From: Parerythrobacter sp.
Lineage (GTDB): Bacteria > Pseudomonadota > Alphaproteobacteria > Sphingomonadales > Sphingomonadaceae
Reading direction: 5' to 3'
DNA length: 43,607 nt
NCBI GenBank assembly: GCA_028289565.1
Contig: JANQPE010000011.1
Coordinates: 1 to 43,607, forward strand
Each line of letters opens with the position of its first letter. The first letter of the stretch is position 1. Position numbers and translations under genes: made by a program. The notes beneath the pieces were generated by a model, which saw only the letters and a program-made list of their open reading frames with translations, did not search any database and was not told where the DNA came from. Shown here piece after piece: positions 18,953-28,631 of the stretch.

Positions 18953-19033
18953 GAGGGTTGGCAGCAGCAGATTTTATAGGCACAGTTCGAACCACAAGAA
19001 TAAGATGGGGTCGCCCGCTGACGGAGGGTGACA

Positions 19034-20404
19034 GTGAAAGTGTTCGGGGGGAAAGCAGTCGGGCTGCTGGGCATGCCGGTTTTTGCGGTAGCCGCCTTGC
19101 TGTTCGGTGCTGTCGGCCAACTCAACGCCCAGGGCGGTCCACGATACGAAGGCGTTGCCAGTTGCGCCGGTTCGACCTGCCATGGCCGGGCCGAGGGCAA
19201 CGGCGAAGTCGTTCGGCAGGATGAAATTGCAACCTGGCAGGAGCCGTCTTCAGCCAGCGGTTCGCACAGCCGCGCCTATGCCGTGCTTGCCAGTCCACGC
19301 GGGCGGCAGATCGCTGCTAGCTTGGGCCTTGGTCCGGCGACATCCGCCCCGGCCTGTCTGGGTTGTCATTCGACCTATGCCCCCGCGGCCCGGCGCGGGC
19401 CGCGGTTCCAGATTTCCGATGGCGTCGGGTGCGAAAGCTGCCATGGCGCATCATCGAGCTGGCTGGCGGTGCACTATGCCAAGCCGGCAACGCATGCTTC
19501 GAACGTCAGGGCGGGATTGACCCCGCTGACCGATCCGCAGGTCCGGGCCGGCATATGCCTCGATTGCCATTTCGGCAGCACCAAGACCGGGCAGTTCGTC
19601 ACCCATTCGATGATGGCGGCGGGCCACCCACGCATTTCTTTCGAACTCGACCTGTTTTCCGCTCTCCAGCAGCATCACGATGCCAATGACGATTATGTCG
19701 CGCGCAAGGGGAGGCTCGACAGCGTTCGGTTATGGGCTGTCGGCCAGGCGGAAGCGGTACGTCGTTCCACCGACCTTTATGCCCGGCCGCAATTCGGAAT
19801 CGAGGGTGTGTTTCCCGAATATTACTTCTACGATTGCCACAGTTGCCACCGGACGATCACCGACGGACCTCGGCGCAAGCTGACTTTCGAAACCAATCCC
19901 GGGCGACCGATCCCGTTCGGCCTCGCTCCGTATAACGATGAAAACATCATCATGCTGTCGGCTGTATCGCAGGCGCTGGCACCGGGTCGGGCCGCCGCTT
20001 TCGACAAGGCAAGCAAGGGTTTTCATCGGGCGATGGGGCAGGGTCGCAAAGAGGCTGTGACAGCCGCACAGCGCCTGCGCGGCGAAGCACGGGCATTGTC
20101 CGATGCGCTCGCCGGACGATCCTATTCGGGGAACGATGCCTTTACCGTAATCGCCAGCATTTCCGATCGCAGCACGTCGCCACGGTTCACCGATTACACA
20201 GGTTCGGCACAGGCGGTCATGGCGGTCGATACGCTGCTTAACGCGCTGGTTCGCGAGGGGCGCGTCACTGCTGGCGCGGCCGCAGGCATACGGGCCAATA
20301 TCAACCGTGCCTATGCGGCGGTGCGTACTCCGGAAAGCTACGATCCGGCACGGTTCCGTTCGGCTCTGGGGCAGGCAACCCGGGCGATAGGGGCCTTGCG
20401 TTGA
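19034..20404 (+). CDS. Periplasmic pentaheme cytochrome c (c554-like)
   Basis: A 456-residue exported protein with an N-terminal signal peptide (about 30 residues). Five heme-attachment motifs are visible: an unusual CX4CH (CAGSTCH), then CLGCH, CESCH, CLDCH and CHSCH. The spacing resembles the cytochrome c554-like multiheme group. The last third lacks heme motifs and looks helical. The GTG at 19034 is chosen because GGAGGG lies five bases upstream; a GTG at 19028 is in frame. The stop overlaps the next start. It is the first of four coupled genes and probably carries electrons in the periplasm. Confidence 0.85.
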   Translation: MKVFGGKAVGLLGMPVFAVAALLFGAVGQLNAQGGPRYEGVASCAGSTCHGRAEGNGEVVRQDEIATWQEPSSASGSHSRAYAVLASPRGRQIAASLGLGPATSAPACLGCHSTYAPAARRGPRFQISDGVGCESCHGASSSWLAVHYAKPATHASNVRAGLTPLTDPQVRAGICLDCHFGSTKTGQFVTHSMMAAGHPRISFELDLFSALQQHHDANDDYVARKGRLDSVRLWAVGQAEAVRRSTDLYARPQFGIEGVFPEYYFYDCHSCHRTITDGPRRKLTFETNPGRPIPFGLAPYNDENIIMLSAVSQALAPGRAAAFDKASKGFHRAMGQGRKEAVTAAQRLRGEARALSDALAGRSYSGNDAFTVIASISDRSTSPRFTDYTGSAQAVMAVDTLLNALVREGRVTAGAAAGIRANINRAYAAVRTPESYDPARFRSALGQATRAIGALR

Positions 20405-22407
20405 TAGTGCGGCGTGCCGGCCTTTCCCTGACGATCGCGGCGGCCATGACGATGGCCGGTTGCGGTGGGGGAGGCAATAATAGCCAACCGCCCCCGCTCG
20501 GAGGGGGCAGCCCCGCCCCAACGCCGGCTCCGACACCGGGAGCGCTGTTTGCGCAACCGGCACAGGAATCGCTGTCGGTCGCGGAGGTCCAGCAGGTTGT
20601 CGCGCAAGCCGTGGGGGAGGCGCAGGCGCGCGGACAGCCTTCGATTATCGCGGTCACGGACCGGGTCGGCAATGTCCTTGCCGTGTTCCAGATGACCGGT
20701 GCTCCGGGAACGACGCAACTCAGCACTCGCCAGATCGGGGGCAATGCGGCCCCGGGTGATGAGATCGGGCTGCAGGGCGCGATGGTGCCGTCGGCCGCGG
20801 CGGCCATCGCCAAGGCGATCACCGGGGCCTATCTGTCGAGTGGCGGCAATGCGTTTTCCACCCGCACGGCAAGCCAGATCGTGCAGGAACATTTCCCTCC
20901 GGCGACTTCGACTGCCGGGTTGGAAAGCGGCCCGCTATTCGGCGTGCAATTCAGCCAGCTTCCCTGCTCTGACCTGAATACGCGCTTCGGAGCAATGGGA
21001 CCGGGTGCCTTTATCGGGCCCAAGCGTTCACCGCTCGGCCTTGCCGCTGATCCGGGCGGCTTTCCGCTATACAAAAACGGCGTGGTTGTCGGCGGTATCG
21101 GGGTGATGGGCGATGGCGATTACGGCTTCGATCCCAACATCCTCGATCGCGATAACGATCCGGAAGAGGCAATTGCGCTGGCCGGAACTCAGGGCTTTAC
21201 TCCGCCGACCGCCATTCTCGCCGACCGGATTCCGGTCGATGGCACGACGTTGCGTTTCAGCGACATGACCGCGAATGATATCGGAGCCTTGCAGACAAGT
21301 TTCGGGGCGATCAACGGTCCGGCGGGCAATCTTGTCGCGGTTGCCGGGTATACCGACGGTGTCGTCCGGGCCGGTACGGCCTATGGCAGTGAGGCATCGG
21401 GCATTCGCGCCAGCCGGGCCGGCGAGTTTGCCAATGTCGACGCCTATGTGCTGACCGACGGTGCCGGCAACAATCGCTACCCGATCCGTGGAGGCACCGA
21501 TGTCGCTTCGGTGGGGCAGCCGCTGACGGTGGCGGAAAGCAGGGCGATTCTGGAAGAGGCGTTCATTATCCTCTCCCGCGCGCGGGCGCAGATACGTCGT
21601 CCGCTTGACAGCCGCATGCAGGCGACCATCAGCCTGGTCGATACCCACGGGGAGATTCTGGGTATTGTCCGTTCGCCCGACGGCCCGATCTTTGGCACCG
21701 ATGTTTCGCTGCAAAAGGCACGCACCGCGGCGTTTTTTTCCAATCCGGTCGCCGCCCAGCAATTGTTGGGTACCCCGGTGGTTCCGGGAGTAACCGATAT
21801 CCCCGCCTATGTCCCACGTGTGCGGGCATTCCTGAACGATCAGGCAGCACTGACCGGCAATTTCGCTTTCGCCGATAGGTCAGGCGGCAATCTGTCGAGA
21901 CCCTATTTCCCGGACGGCGAAGTCGGCCGCCCGCCCGGGCCGTTGTCAGTCGAAACATCAAATGATTTCAGTCCCTTTGCCGTCGGATTGCAGACCGATC
22001 TTGTCATCCCCAATATCGGTGCGCACCTCAATTTCATCACTAGCAACGGCGCGAATGCGGACACACCGCAGCAATGCACGCAGGTGCCGAACGGGCCGGG
22101 CGGGCTGAAGCGGATCGCCAATGGCATCCAGATATTCCCCGGCTCGGTACCGATCTATCGCGGTGACCAACTGGTCGGCGGGATCGGCGTATCGGGCGAC
22201 GGGATCGACCAGGATGATATGGTCGCATTCCTCGGCACGCATAATGGCGGACAGCGTGCCGGAGGCATCGGCAATGCGCCCATGAACATTCGCGCCGACC
22301 GGATCGTGATCGATGTGAACGGGAGCTCGGTGCGCCTGCGCTATGTCAACTGCCCCTTCGCCCCGTTTCTCGACACCGCAGCGCAAAATGTGTGCGAGGG
22401 GCTGTAG
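20401..22407 (+). CDS. Lipoprotein with two HbpS/GlcG-like domains
   Basis: A 668-residue lipoprotein: signal peptide with lipobox TMAGC, then a Gly/Pro-rich linker (PPPLGGGSPAPTPAPTPG). Two halves resemble the HbpS/GlcG (heme-binding protein, old DUF336) family. The first half has IIAVTDRVGNVLAVFQMTG and GGIGVMGDGDYG. The second has ISLVDTHGEILGIVRSPDG, QKARTAAFF and GGIGVSGDGIDQDD. In HbpS this fold binds heme or related ligands. Long insertions enlarge each half. TTG 20401 overlaps the upstream stop; GTG 20407 is an equally possible start. Its place between cytochrome and outer-membrane barrel genes suggests heme or electron-acceptor handling at the envelope. Confidence 0.75.
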   Translation: MIVRRAGLSLTIAAAMTMAGCGGGGNNSQPPPLGGGSPAPTPAPTPGALFAQPAQESLSVAEVQQVVAQAVGEAQARGQPSIIAVTDRVGNVLAVFQMTGAPGTTQLSTRQIGGNAAPGDEIGLQGAMVPSAAAAIAKAITGAYLSSGGNAFSTRTASQIVQEHFPPATSTAGLESGPLFGVQFSQLPCSDLNTRFGAMGPGAFIGPKRSPLGLAADPGGFPLYKNGVVVGGIGVMGDGDYGFDPNILDRDNDPEEAIALAGTQGFTPPTAILADRIPVDGTTLRFSDMTANDIGALQTSFGAINGPAGNLVAVAGYTDGVVRAGTAYGSEASGIRASRAGEFANVDAYVLTDGAGNNRYPIRGGTDVASVGQPLTVAESRAILEEAFIILSRARAQIRRPLDSRMQATISLVDTHGEILGIVRSPDGPIFGTDVSLQKARTAAFFSNPVAAQQLLGTPVVPGVTDIPAYVPRVRAFLNDQAALTGNFAFADRSGGNLSRPYFPDGEVGRPPGPLSVETSNDFSPFAVGLQTDLVIPNIGAHLNFITSNGANADTPQQCTQVPNGPGGLKRIANGIQIFPGSVPIYRGDQLVGGIGVSGDGIDQDDMVAFLGTHNGGQRAGGIGNAPMNIRADRIVIDVNGSSVRLRYVNCPFAPFLDTAAQNVCEGL

Positions 22408-24465
22408 ATGGCGACACCGCTGATGCTACCCCTGATCTTGCCGCTTGCGGCTTCCACACCGCCGCCGCAGGAGGCGGGGGCGGAATTCGAGCGAGCTTTC
22501 GAAGAATTCCGTGTGACGCGAGAGGAGGGCGGAGAGCAGGTGGCCGTCGCGCCCGATACGACATTCGCGGAAGCCTTCGCCCGATACGGGATATCGCGCA
22601 GGCAGGTTTCGACAAGCTACCTCGCTCTTGCAACGCACCGGGCCGACACGCCTGGCGAACAGGCGCCGCAAGATGCCGTGCCGGAAGAAGCACGGGAACT
22701 TCCCCCGGCCGAGGCTGATCCGGACGAACCGCCTCCGGTTGATAATGAAAGCATCGAGGGCCGCCGCCGTCCCGGCTATACTGCAGAACTGCCCGACCGG
22801 ATCGAGCAGACCAATGAGGGCGCCGTGCGTGCCCCGCGGCCCGAGGCATTCCCGACTGACCAAGTGCCGATCCCCGACCGCTGGCGATTGATCGAAAGCT
22901 TGGGGTTGGTGAAGGAACGCTGGTGGGATCCGTACAACCAGAACACTTATAAGGGCGATCGACCGATCAATCCTGACAAGGTTCCGTGGTTGCCGATAAA
23001 AGGCAAGGACTGGTTCTTCGTCGTCAATGCGATCAGCGACACGATTTTTGAACCGCGCACCTTTCCTACCCCGGTTGGCGTGCAAACGACCGCCGATCCC
23101 GGCCGGATCGATGTGTTCGGCAATACGGCCAGTATCGTCGCTGCGCAGACATTCATCGTCGGCGCGGCGCTGCTCAAGGGCAATACCGCCTACAAACCAC
23201 CCGATGTCGAATACCGGCTGACCTTTGCCTTCAATGTCAACCATGTCGATGTACCCGAACGGCGCGTACTATTTGTCGAGCCGACCAGGCCGACCCATCG
23301 CACCGATCATTTCCTGGGCGTCCAGGAAGCTTTCTTCGACTACCACTTCCGCAATGTGTCGGACCGTTATGACTTTGATTCCATGCGGATCGGCGTTCAG
23401 CCTTTCCAAGCCGATTTCCGAGGTTTCCTGTTCAACGACAACCAACTCGGCATCCGTTTTTTCGGGACGCGCGACAACAACCGATTCCAGTATAATATCG
23501 GTGCGTTCTGGCGGTTGGAAAAGGATACCAACAGCGGGCTAAATGCGGTCTTGCAGACGCCGCGCGACGATTTCCTGTTCATTGCCAATGTTTACCGGCA
23601 GGATTTCCTGATTCCGGCGCTGACCAGCCAGATAACCGTCGCCTACAATAGAAATCGCGAAGCCGACGATATCCAGATCGACGATAACGGGTTTCCGGTT
23701 CGCCCTGCCTTGCTCGGCGATTTGCGCGGGCGCGATTATGATGTGTTTTATCTTGGCTATAATGCAGACGGCCGGATCGGACGCTTCAACATTACCGCCA
23801 GTGCCTATGCCGCATTGGGCGAAGACCGGAACAATTTCTTCACCAGTCAGCCGGCCGACATTCGTGCCTTTTTCGGCGCGGCGGAGGTCAGCTACGACCG
23901 CGACTGGATGCGTTTTCGCCTGTCGGGTGCCTATGCCAGTGGCGACGGCGACCCCTATGACGATACCGAAACCGGTTTCGACGCCGTGTTCGAGAACCCG
24001 GTTTTCGCAGGCGCCGACACATCCTATTGGATCCGCCAGACGATCCCCTTCGCCGGCGGCGGTCGCGCCATCGCCGTCAACGGTCGTAACGGAATCCTCA
24101 ATTCGCTGCGCAGTTCGAAAGAGCAAGGACAGTCGAATTTCAACAATCCGGGCTTGATCCTCGCCGGTGCCGGTGCGGATTTCGACCTGACGCCCGAATT
24201 CCGGCTGTCGGGTAATGTCAACCATCTGTGGTTCGAAAACACCGCGACATTGCAGGCGCTACGCAACGAAGGTTCGATCCCCAAGGATATAGGGTGGGAC
24301 CTCAGCGCTGCCGCGATATGGCGGCCCAAGGCGACGCAGAACATTGTCCTGCGTCTGTCGGGCGCGGCACTGCTTGCCGGTGACGGATTCCGCGATCTGT
24401 TCGACAATCTCGGGCAGGACCGAACCTATTATTCGATCCTCGCCAATGTGACGCTGGCTTACTGA
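22408..24465 (+). CDS. Outer-membrane beta-barrel protein of a multiheme cytochrome operon
   Basis: A 685-residue protein with a short signal peptide. An acidic, proline-rich segment (about residues 80-150) is followed by a C-terminal region of alternating amphipathic strands, ending in a tyrosine (VTLAY), typical of outer-membrane beta-barrels. I see no cysteine in it. The strand region has many short turns rich in Asp, Asn and Gly. It begins directly after the stop of the lipoprotein gene and its stop overlaps the ATG of the giant cytochrome. By analogy with porin-cytochrome conduits it could house or dock a cytochrome across the outer membrane. It is not recognisably MtrB. Confidence 0.65.
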   Translation: MATPLMLPLILPLAASTPPPQEAGAEFERAFEEFRVTREEGGEQVAVAPDTTFAEAFARYGISRRQVSTSYLALATHRADTPGEQAPQDAVPEEARELPPAEADPDEPPPVDNESIEGRRRPGYTAELPDRIEQTNEGAVRAPRPEAFPTDQVPIPDRWRLIESLGLVKERWWDPYNQNTYKGDRPINPDKVPWLPIKGKDWFFVVNAISDTIFEPRTFPTPVGVQTTADPGRIDVFGNTASIVAAQTFIVGAALLKGNTAYKPPDVEYRLTFAFNVNHVDVPERRVLFVEPTRPTHRTDHFLGVQEAFFDYHFRNVSDRYDFDSMRIGVQPFQADFRGFLFNDNQLGIRFFGTRDNNRFQYNIGAFWRLEKDTNSGLNAVLQTPRDDFLFIANVYRQDFLIPALTSQITVAYNRNREADDIQIDDNGFPVRPALLGDLRGRDYDVFYLGYNADGRIGRFNITASAYAALGEDRNNFFTSQPADIRAFFGAAEVSYDRDWMRFRLSGAYASGDGDPYDDTETGFDAVFENPVFAGADTSYWIRQTIPFAGGGRAIAVNGRNGILNSLRSSKEQGQSNFNNPGLILAGAGADFDLTPEFRLSGNVNHLWFENTATLQALRNEGSIPKDIGWDLSAAAIWRPKATQNIVLRLSGAALLAGDGFRDLFDNLGQDRTYYSILANVTLAY

Positions 24466-27400
24466 TGCAGTATCTACGCCATCTCCTCTTCGCGGTTGCA
24501 GTCGTCATGGCCGGCGGCTCAATGTTGTGGGGCGATGCGATCCGCGCCGCGGGCAAGGAAAAGGCGATCGAACGCGATTACAGCCGAGTGCGTGCAGGGG
24601 ATGCACCCGCTCAGCAGACGCTCGAACAGATGATGGTCAAGTCGGACGGATGCTATTCGTGCCATGTCCGGACCGATGCGCCGACCATGCATACCACACC
24701 CGCCGTACGGTTGGGTTGCGTCGATTGTCATGGTGGTGACGCCAGTGTGCGTGGCGACAGTTCGCTGGCGCATGACGACCCTGCCTATGTCGCTGCGCGC
24801 GAGCGGGCGCATGTGCTGCCGAAATATCCGGATAGCTGGCACTATCCTTCCTCCGCAAACCCGAAACGCAGTTACACCTTGCTCAACAGGGAAGCGCCCG
24901 AATTCGTCCGTTTCGTCAATCCGAGCGATTATCGCGTTGCACGTGAGGCATGCGGGGCGTGCCACATGCCGATCATCGAGGCGGGCGAGCGCTCGATCAT
25001 GGCGACCGGCGCGATGCTGTGGGGCGGAGCGGCCTATAATAACGGCATCGCCCCCTACAAGAATTACGTGTTCGGCGAATCCTACACGACTGGTGGAGAG
25101 GCGGCCTGTATCGTGTCGCCTTCGAAGAACCTGCCTGTTTCCGAACTTGCCAGGGCATGCAATCCGGCGGTCGGGATCAAGGATTCCGACATCCTGACCG
25201 ATGCCGAACGCGAGAGGGGCGCGCTGGCTCGTCTCTACCCGCTACCGGCATGGCAAGTGATCCCGCCGGGTGACGTGTTCCGTGTGTTCGAGCGTGGCGG
25301 GCGCAATATCGCCACGCAATTCCCCGAGATCGGCTTGCCCAATCCGACCGGGTTGATCCAACGGCTAGAGGAGCCTGGGCGGCCCGATCTCAAGCAATCC
25401 AATCGCGGCATGGGTACCGGCCTGCGTGTTGCGATCCCGGTGCTCAACATCCACAAGACGCGGCTCAACGATCCGTTCATGTGGTTCATGGGCACCAACG
25501 ACCAGCCGGGTGACTATCGCCATTCGGGCTGCGCGGCATGCCATGTGGTCTATGCCAATGATCGCGAACCGCGCCATTCGTTGACCTATGCGCAATATGG
25601 CCGTGACGGGCAGACGGTTACCGTTGATCCGACCATCTCCGGCAAGCTGGAACCGGACCACGGAGACAGTCATGGGGATGGTCACGGCGCGGTCAAGCAG
25701 CCAGGTGATCATGGCCGCGATAACCATGGAGGCGACGGCCGTGGTGAAAAGGGACCGATGAAGGAGAAGGGGCATCCCCTCCGGCATGTCTTCACCAAAT
25801 CGATCCCCACTGCGCAATGCATGAATTGCCACATGCATCAGCCGAACATCTTCCTGAATTCCTATCTCGGCTACACCATGTGGGACTATGAATCCGACGC
25901 CCCCTTCATGTGGCCGAAGGAACAGAAGTACCCTACCGCGAAAGAGATTCACGAGGTTCTCGAACGCAATCCCGAAGGCGCGGCGCCCAAGGGCAAGTGG
26001 GCCGATCTCGATTTCCTGCGCAACGTCTACGACCTGAATCCGCGGCTTAAAGACACGCAATTCGCCGACTATCACGGTCACGGCTGGAATTTCCGAGCGA
26101 TCTTCAAGCGTGATCGCGAAGGCAATCTCCTGGATGCCGAAGGGGAGATCGTCGACCCGGACGATCCCGAGAGATGGCGCAAGGAAGGCGAAGGCAAGTT
26201 CGTCGAACCGGGCACCAATCCGGGCAAGACCGTGCATATGATGGACATCCATGCCGAAGTCGGTATGCAGTGCGCTGATTGTCATTTCGGGCAGGACAGC
26301 CATGGCAATGGCCTGATCTACGGCGAAGTCGCGAATGCGGTCGAGATCGGTTGCAAGGACTGTCATGGCACACCCGATGCCTATCCCACATTGCGGACTA
26401 GCGGCCCGGCTGCTCCGCCCAGGGGCAATGACCTGTCATTGCTGCGCAATCCAGACGGGAAACGCCGGTTCGAATGGACTTACGACAGTGTGGGCGCACG
26501 CGTGCTGGTGCAGCGCTCGATCGTCGATCCGGATCTCGAATGGACGGTCAGCCTGGTCAAAGACAGTGTCGATCCCACTGCTCCGCATTTCAACGCCAAG
26601 GCTGCGCGCGCCAAGCTGATGAGCAAGGCAGGGGCCGAAACCGGGCAATTCGAATTCGGCACCGGAATTGCCGATGACGATCGTGCCCACCGCGATCCGG
26701 AAATGGCCTGCTTTACCTGCCATCTGTCCTGGACGACCTCATGCGGTGGTTGCCATTTGCCGATCGAGGCGAACTGGAAAACCGAGCTGCATCATTATGA
26801 GAGCGATACCACTCGCAATTTCGCGACTTACAACCCGCAGGTTGCACGCGACCAGATGTTCCAGTTGGGCAAGCACCAGACGACCAAGGGCAACCAGGTG
26901 GCCCCGGTCCGTTCGACCAGTGCGCTGGTGCTCAGTTCTACCAATATCAATCGCGAGCGAATCTATATCCAACAGCCACCGGTTTCTGCGATCGGCTTCA
27001 GTTCGCAAGCCTTCGCGCCGCATTTTCCGCATACAGTGCGCAAGACCGAGACCAAGACCTGTTCTGACTGTCACCTGTCGGCCGGAGATGACAACAATGC
27101 GATCATGGCCCAGCTATTGCTGCTGGGCACGAATTACGTGAACTTCCTCGGTCTCAATGCATGGACCGGCGAAGAGAACGGCTTCGAGGCAATCCGCGTG
27201 ACCGAATGGGAAGAACCGCAGGCGGTACTTGGTTCCTACCTGCACAAATACGCCTATCCGGATTACTATCGGCAGTTTGTTGAGGATAACGATCGCGAAT
27301 TGAAGGACTGGGTCCGCGGCAAGACTTTCGACGAGGATTTGGGTGGCGAGACCAAGGCTTTCGAACAGTTCGCCAATGTTCATGAGGGCACCAGCGACCG

Positions 27401-28625
27401 CGTCGGGTGTCTGCAACTGCGCGGCGAATACATGTTCGTCGCCGAGGGCAAGGGTGGTTTTCGTGTCTATGACGTTGCCTCGATCGCGAACAAGGGCTTT
27501 TCCGAACGGATCGTAACCGCACCGTTTTCCGCCATGGGGCACGACACGCATGTCGATACGAAAAATGCGACCTGCATGGCGTTGCCGACAAATCAGGCGA
27601 TCAACCCGCTACGCAACACCGAAGACATGCGCGAATTGAATCAGGAACAACCGTTCCTGCCGATTTACAATTATGCTGTGATTACCGACGCCGAGGAAGG
27701 TCTGATCCTGGTCAATGTCAATACGATGGCCGATGGCGAATTCCGCAACAACAAGCTCGAGCGGGCTCAATTCTCGAATGGGACAGCGGCCTGGAACGAA
27801 GGCGGGATACTTGCCGGGGCCCGGCATATCCACCTGGCGGGCGAGGTGGCCTATATCACTGCCGATCGCGGGTTGGTGGTGATCGATCTTGCCGATCCGA
27901 CGAACCCGCAAGTTGCGGCAGTTCGCGAGTTGAACGATGCACGGGCCAGCGCGATCCAGTTCCGCTATCTGTGGGTGACCGATGCCGAAGGCGTGAAACT
28001 GTTCGACGTCACCAGCCTGCGGAATCCGGTGCCGCTGCCACACGCCACCGTGCCGCTGGCCGATGCGCGGCGGCTCTATATCGCCCGGACCTATGCCTAT
28101 GTCGCGGCCAAGGGCGAAGGGTTGGTGATCCTCGACGTGACCCGTCCCGAAGCACCGAAAATGTATAAGCGCGAGACGCTTGGCGGTACGATGACCGATG
28201 TCGAGGATGTCGTCGTTGCCTCGACCAATGCTTCGCTATTCGCCTATGTCGCCGACGGGGTAAACGGAATGAAAGTGCTGCAACTGACCAGCCCGGACAG
28301 CCAGCGCAATTTCTACGGTTTCAGCCCCGCGCCGGTACCCGAACTGGTCGCCTGGGCGAAAACCAAGTCGCCGGCTATTTCGATGTCCAAGGGCCTGGAT
28401 CGCGACCGTGCCGTCGACGAGACCGGTGGCCAGATTGCCGTATTCGGCCGCCTCGGCTCGCGCCCCTTCACGCGTGAGGAAATGGAGCGCCTGTTCCTGA
28501 CCAGCGGCGGTGTGCCGTGGAAGGTCAGCGACGAGCCCGATATGGAGGCATGGATCGGCACTGGTCCGGTTCGGGGCCCAGTTCGAGGCCCCGTCCGGGA
28601 CATCGCACGCGGGATAGGGGAATAG
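24465..28625 (+). CDS. Giant decaheme cytochrome c fused to LVIVD-repeat propeller
   Basis: A 1386-residue exported protein with an N-terminal hydrophobic signal or anchor (about residues 5-25). Ten CXXCH motifs lie between residues 63 and about 870: CYSCH, CVDCH, CGACH, CAACH, CMNCH, CADCH, CKDCH, CFTCH, CGGCH and CSDCH. From about residue 980 to 1290 LVIVD-type repeats form a probable beta-propeller (GGFRVYDV, RGLVVIDLADPTNP, EGVKLFDVTSLRNP, EGLVILDVTRPEAP). A His/Asp/Gly-rich segment lies between hemes 4 and 5 (residues about 397-438). The C-terminus carries three GPVR units. No CXXCK or other catalytic heme signature was seen. It ends the operon and converges on the phosphodiesterase gene after 6 bases. 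Confidence 0.88.
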   Translation: MQYLRHLLFAVAVVMAGGSMLWGDAIRAAGKEKAIERDYSRVRAGDAPAQQTLEQMMVKSDGCYSCHVRTDAPTMHTTPAVRLGCVDCHGGDASVRGDSSLAHDDPAYVAARERAHVLPKYPDSWHYPSSANPKRSYTLLNREAPEFVRFVNPSDYRVAREACGACHMPIIEAGERSIMATGAMLWGGAAYNNGIAPYKNYVFGESYTTGGEAACIVSPSKNLPVSELARACNPAVGIKDSDILTDAERERGALARLYPLPAWQVIPPGDVFRVFERGGRNIATQFPEIGLPNPTGLIQRLEEPGRPDLKQSNRGMGTGLRVAIPVLNIHKTRLNDPFMWFMGTNDQPGDYRHSGCAACHVVYANDREPRHSLTYAQYGRDGQTVTVDPTISGKLEPDHGDSHGDGHGAVKQPGDHGRDNHGGDGRGEKGPMKEKGHPLRHVFTKSIPTAQCMNCHMHQPNIFLNSYLGYTMWDYESDAPFMWPKEQKYPTAKEIHEVLERNPEGAAPKGKWADLDFLRNVYDLNPRLKDTQFADYHGHGWNFRAIFKRDREGNLLDAEGEIVDPDDPERWRKEGEGKFVEPGTNPGKTVHMMDIHAEVGMQCADCHFGQDSHGNGLIYGEVANAVEIGCKDCHGTPDAYPTLRTSGPAAPPRGNDLSLLRNPDGKRRFEWTYDSVGARVLVQRSIVDPDLEWTVSLVKDSVDPTAPHFNAKAARAKLMSKAGAETGQFEFGTGIADDDRAHRDPEMACFTCHLSWTTSCGGCHLPIEANWKTELHHYESDTTRNFATYNPQVARDQMFQLGKHQTTKGNQVAPVRSTSALVLSSTNINRERIYIQQPPVSAIGFSSQAFAPHFPHTVRKTETKTCSDCHLSAGDDNNAIMAQLLLLGTNYVNFLGLNAWTGEENGFEAIRVTEWEEPQAVLGSYLHKYAYPDYYRQFVEDNDRELKDWVRGKTFDEDLGGETKAFEQFANVHEGTSDRVGCLQLRGEYMFVAEGKGGFRVYDVASIANKGFSERIVTAPFSAMGHDTHVDTKNATCMALPTNQAINPLRNTEDMRELNQEQPFLPIYNYAVITDAEEGLILVNVNTMADGEFRNNKLERAQFSNGTAAWNEGGILAGARHIHLAGEVAYITADRGLVVIDLADPTNPQVAAVRELNDARASAIQFRYLWVTDAEGVKLFDVTSLRNPVPLPHATVPLADARRLYIARTYAYVAAKGEGLVILDVTRPEAPKMYKRETLGGTMTDVEDVVVASTNASLFAYVADGVNGMKVLQLTSPDSQRNFYGFSPAPVPELVAWAKTKSPAISMSKGLDRDRAVDETGGQIAVFGRLGSRPFTREEMERLFLTSGGVPWKVSDEPDMEAWIGTGPVRGPVRGPVRDIARGIGE

Positions 28626-28631
28626 GGCGCG

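Noticed and set aside
24465-28625. Idea that the giant cytochrome is a nitrite, tetrathionate or hydroxylamine oxidoreductase
   Set aside because: No CXXCK or other catalytic heme signature was seen, and the heme spacing does not match a family I know well.
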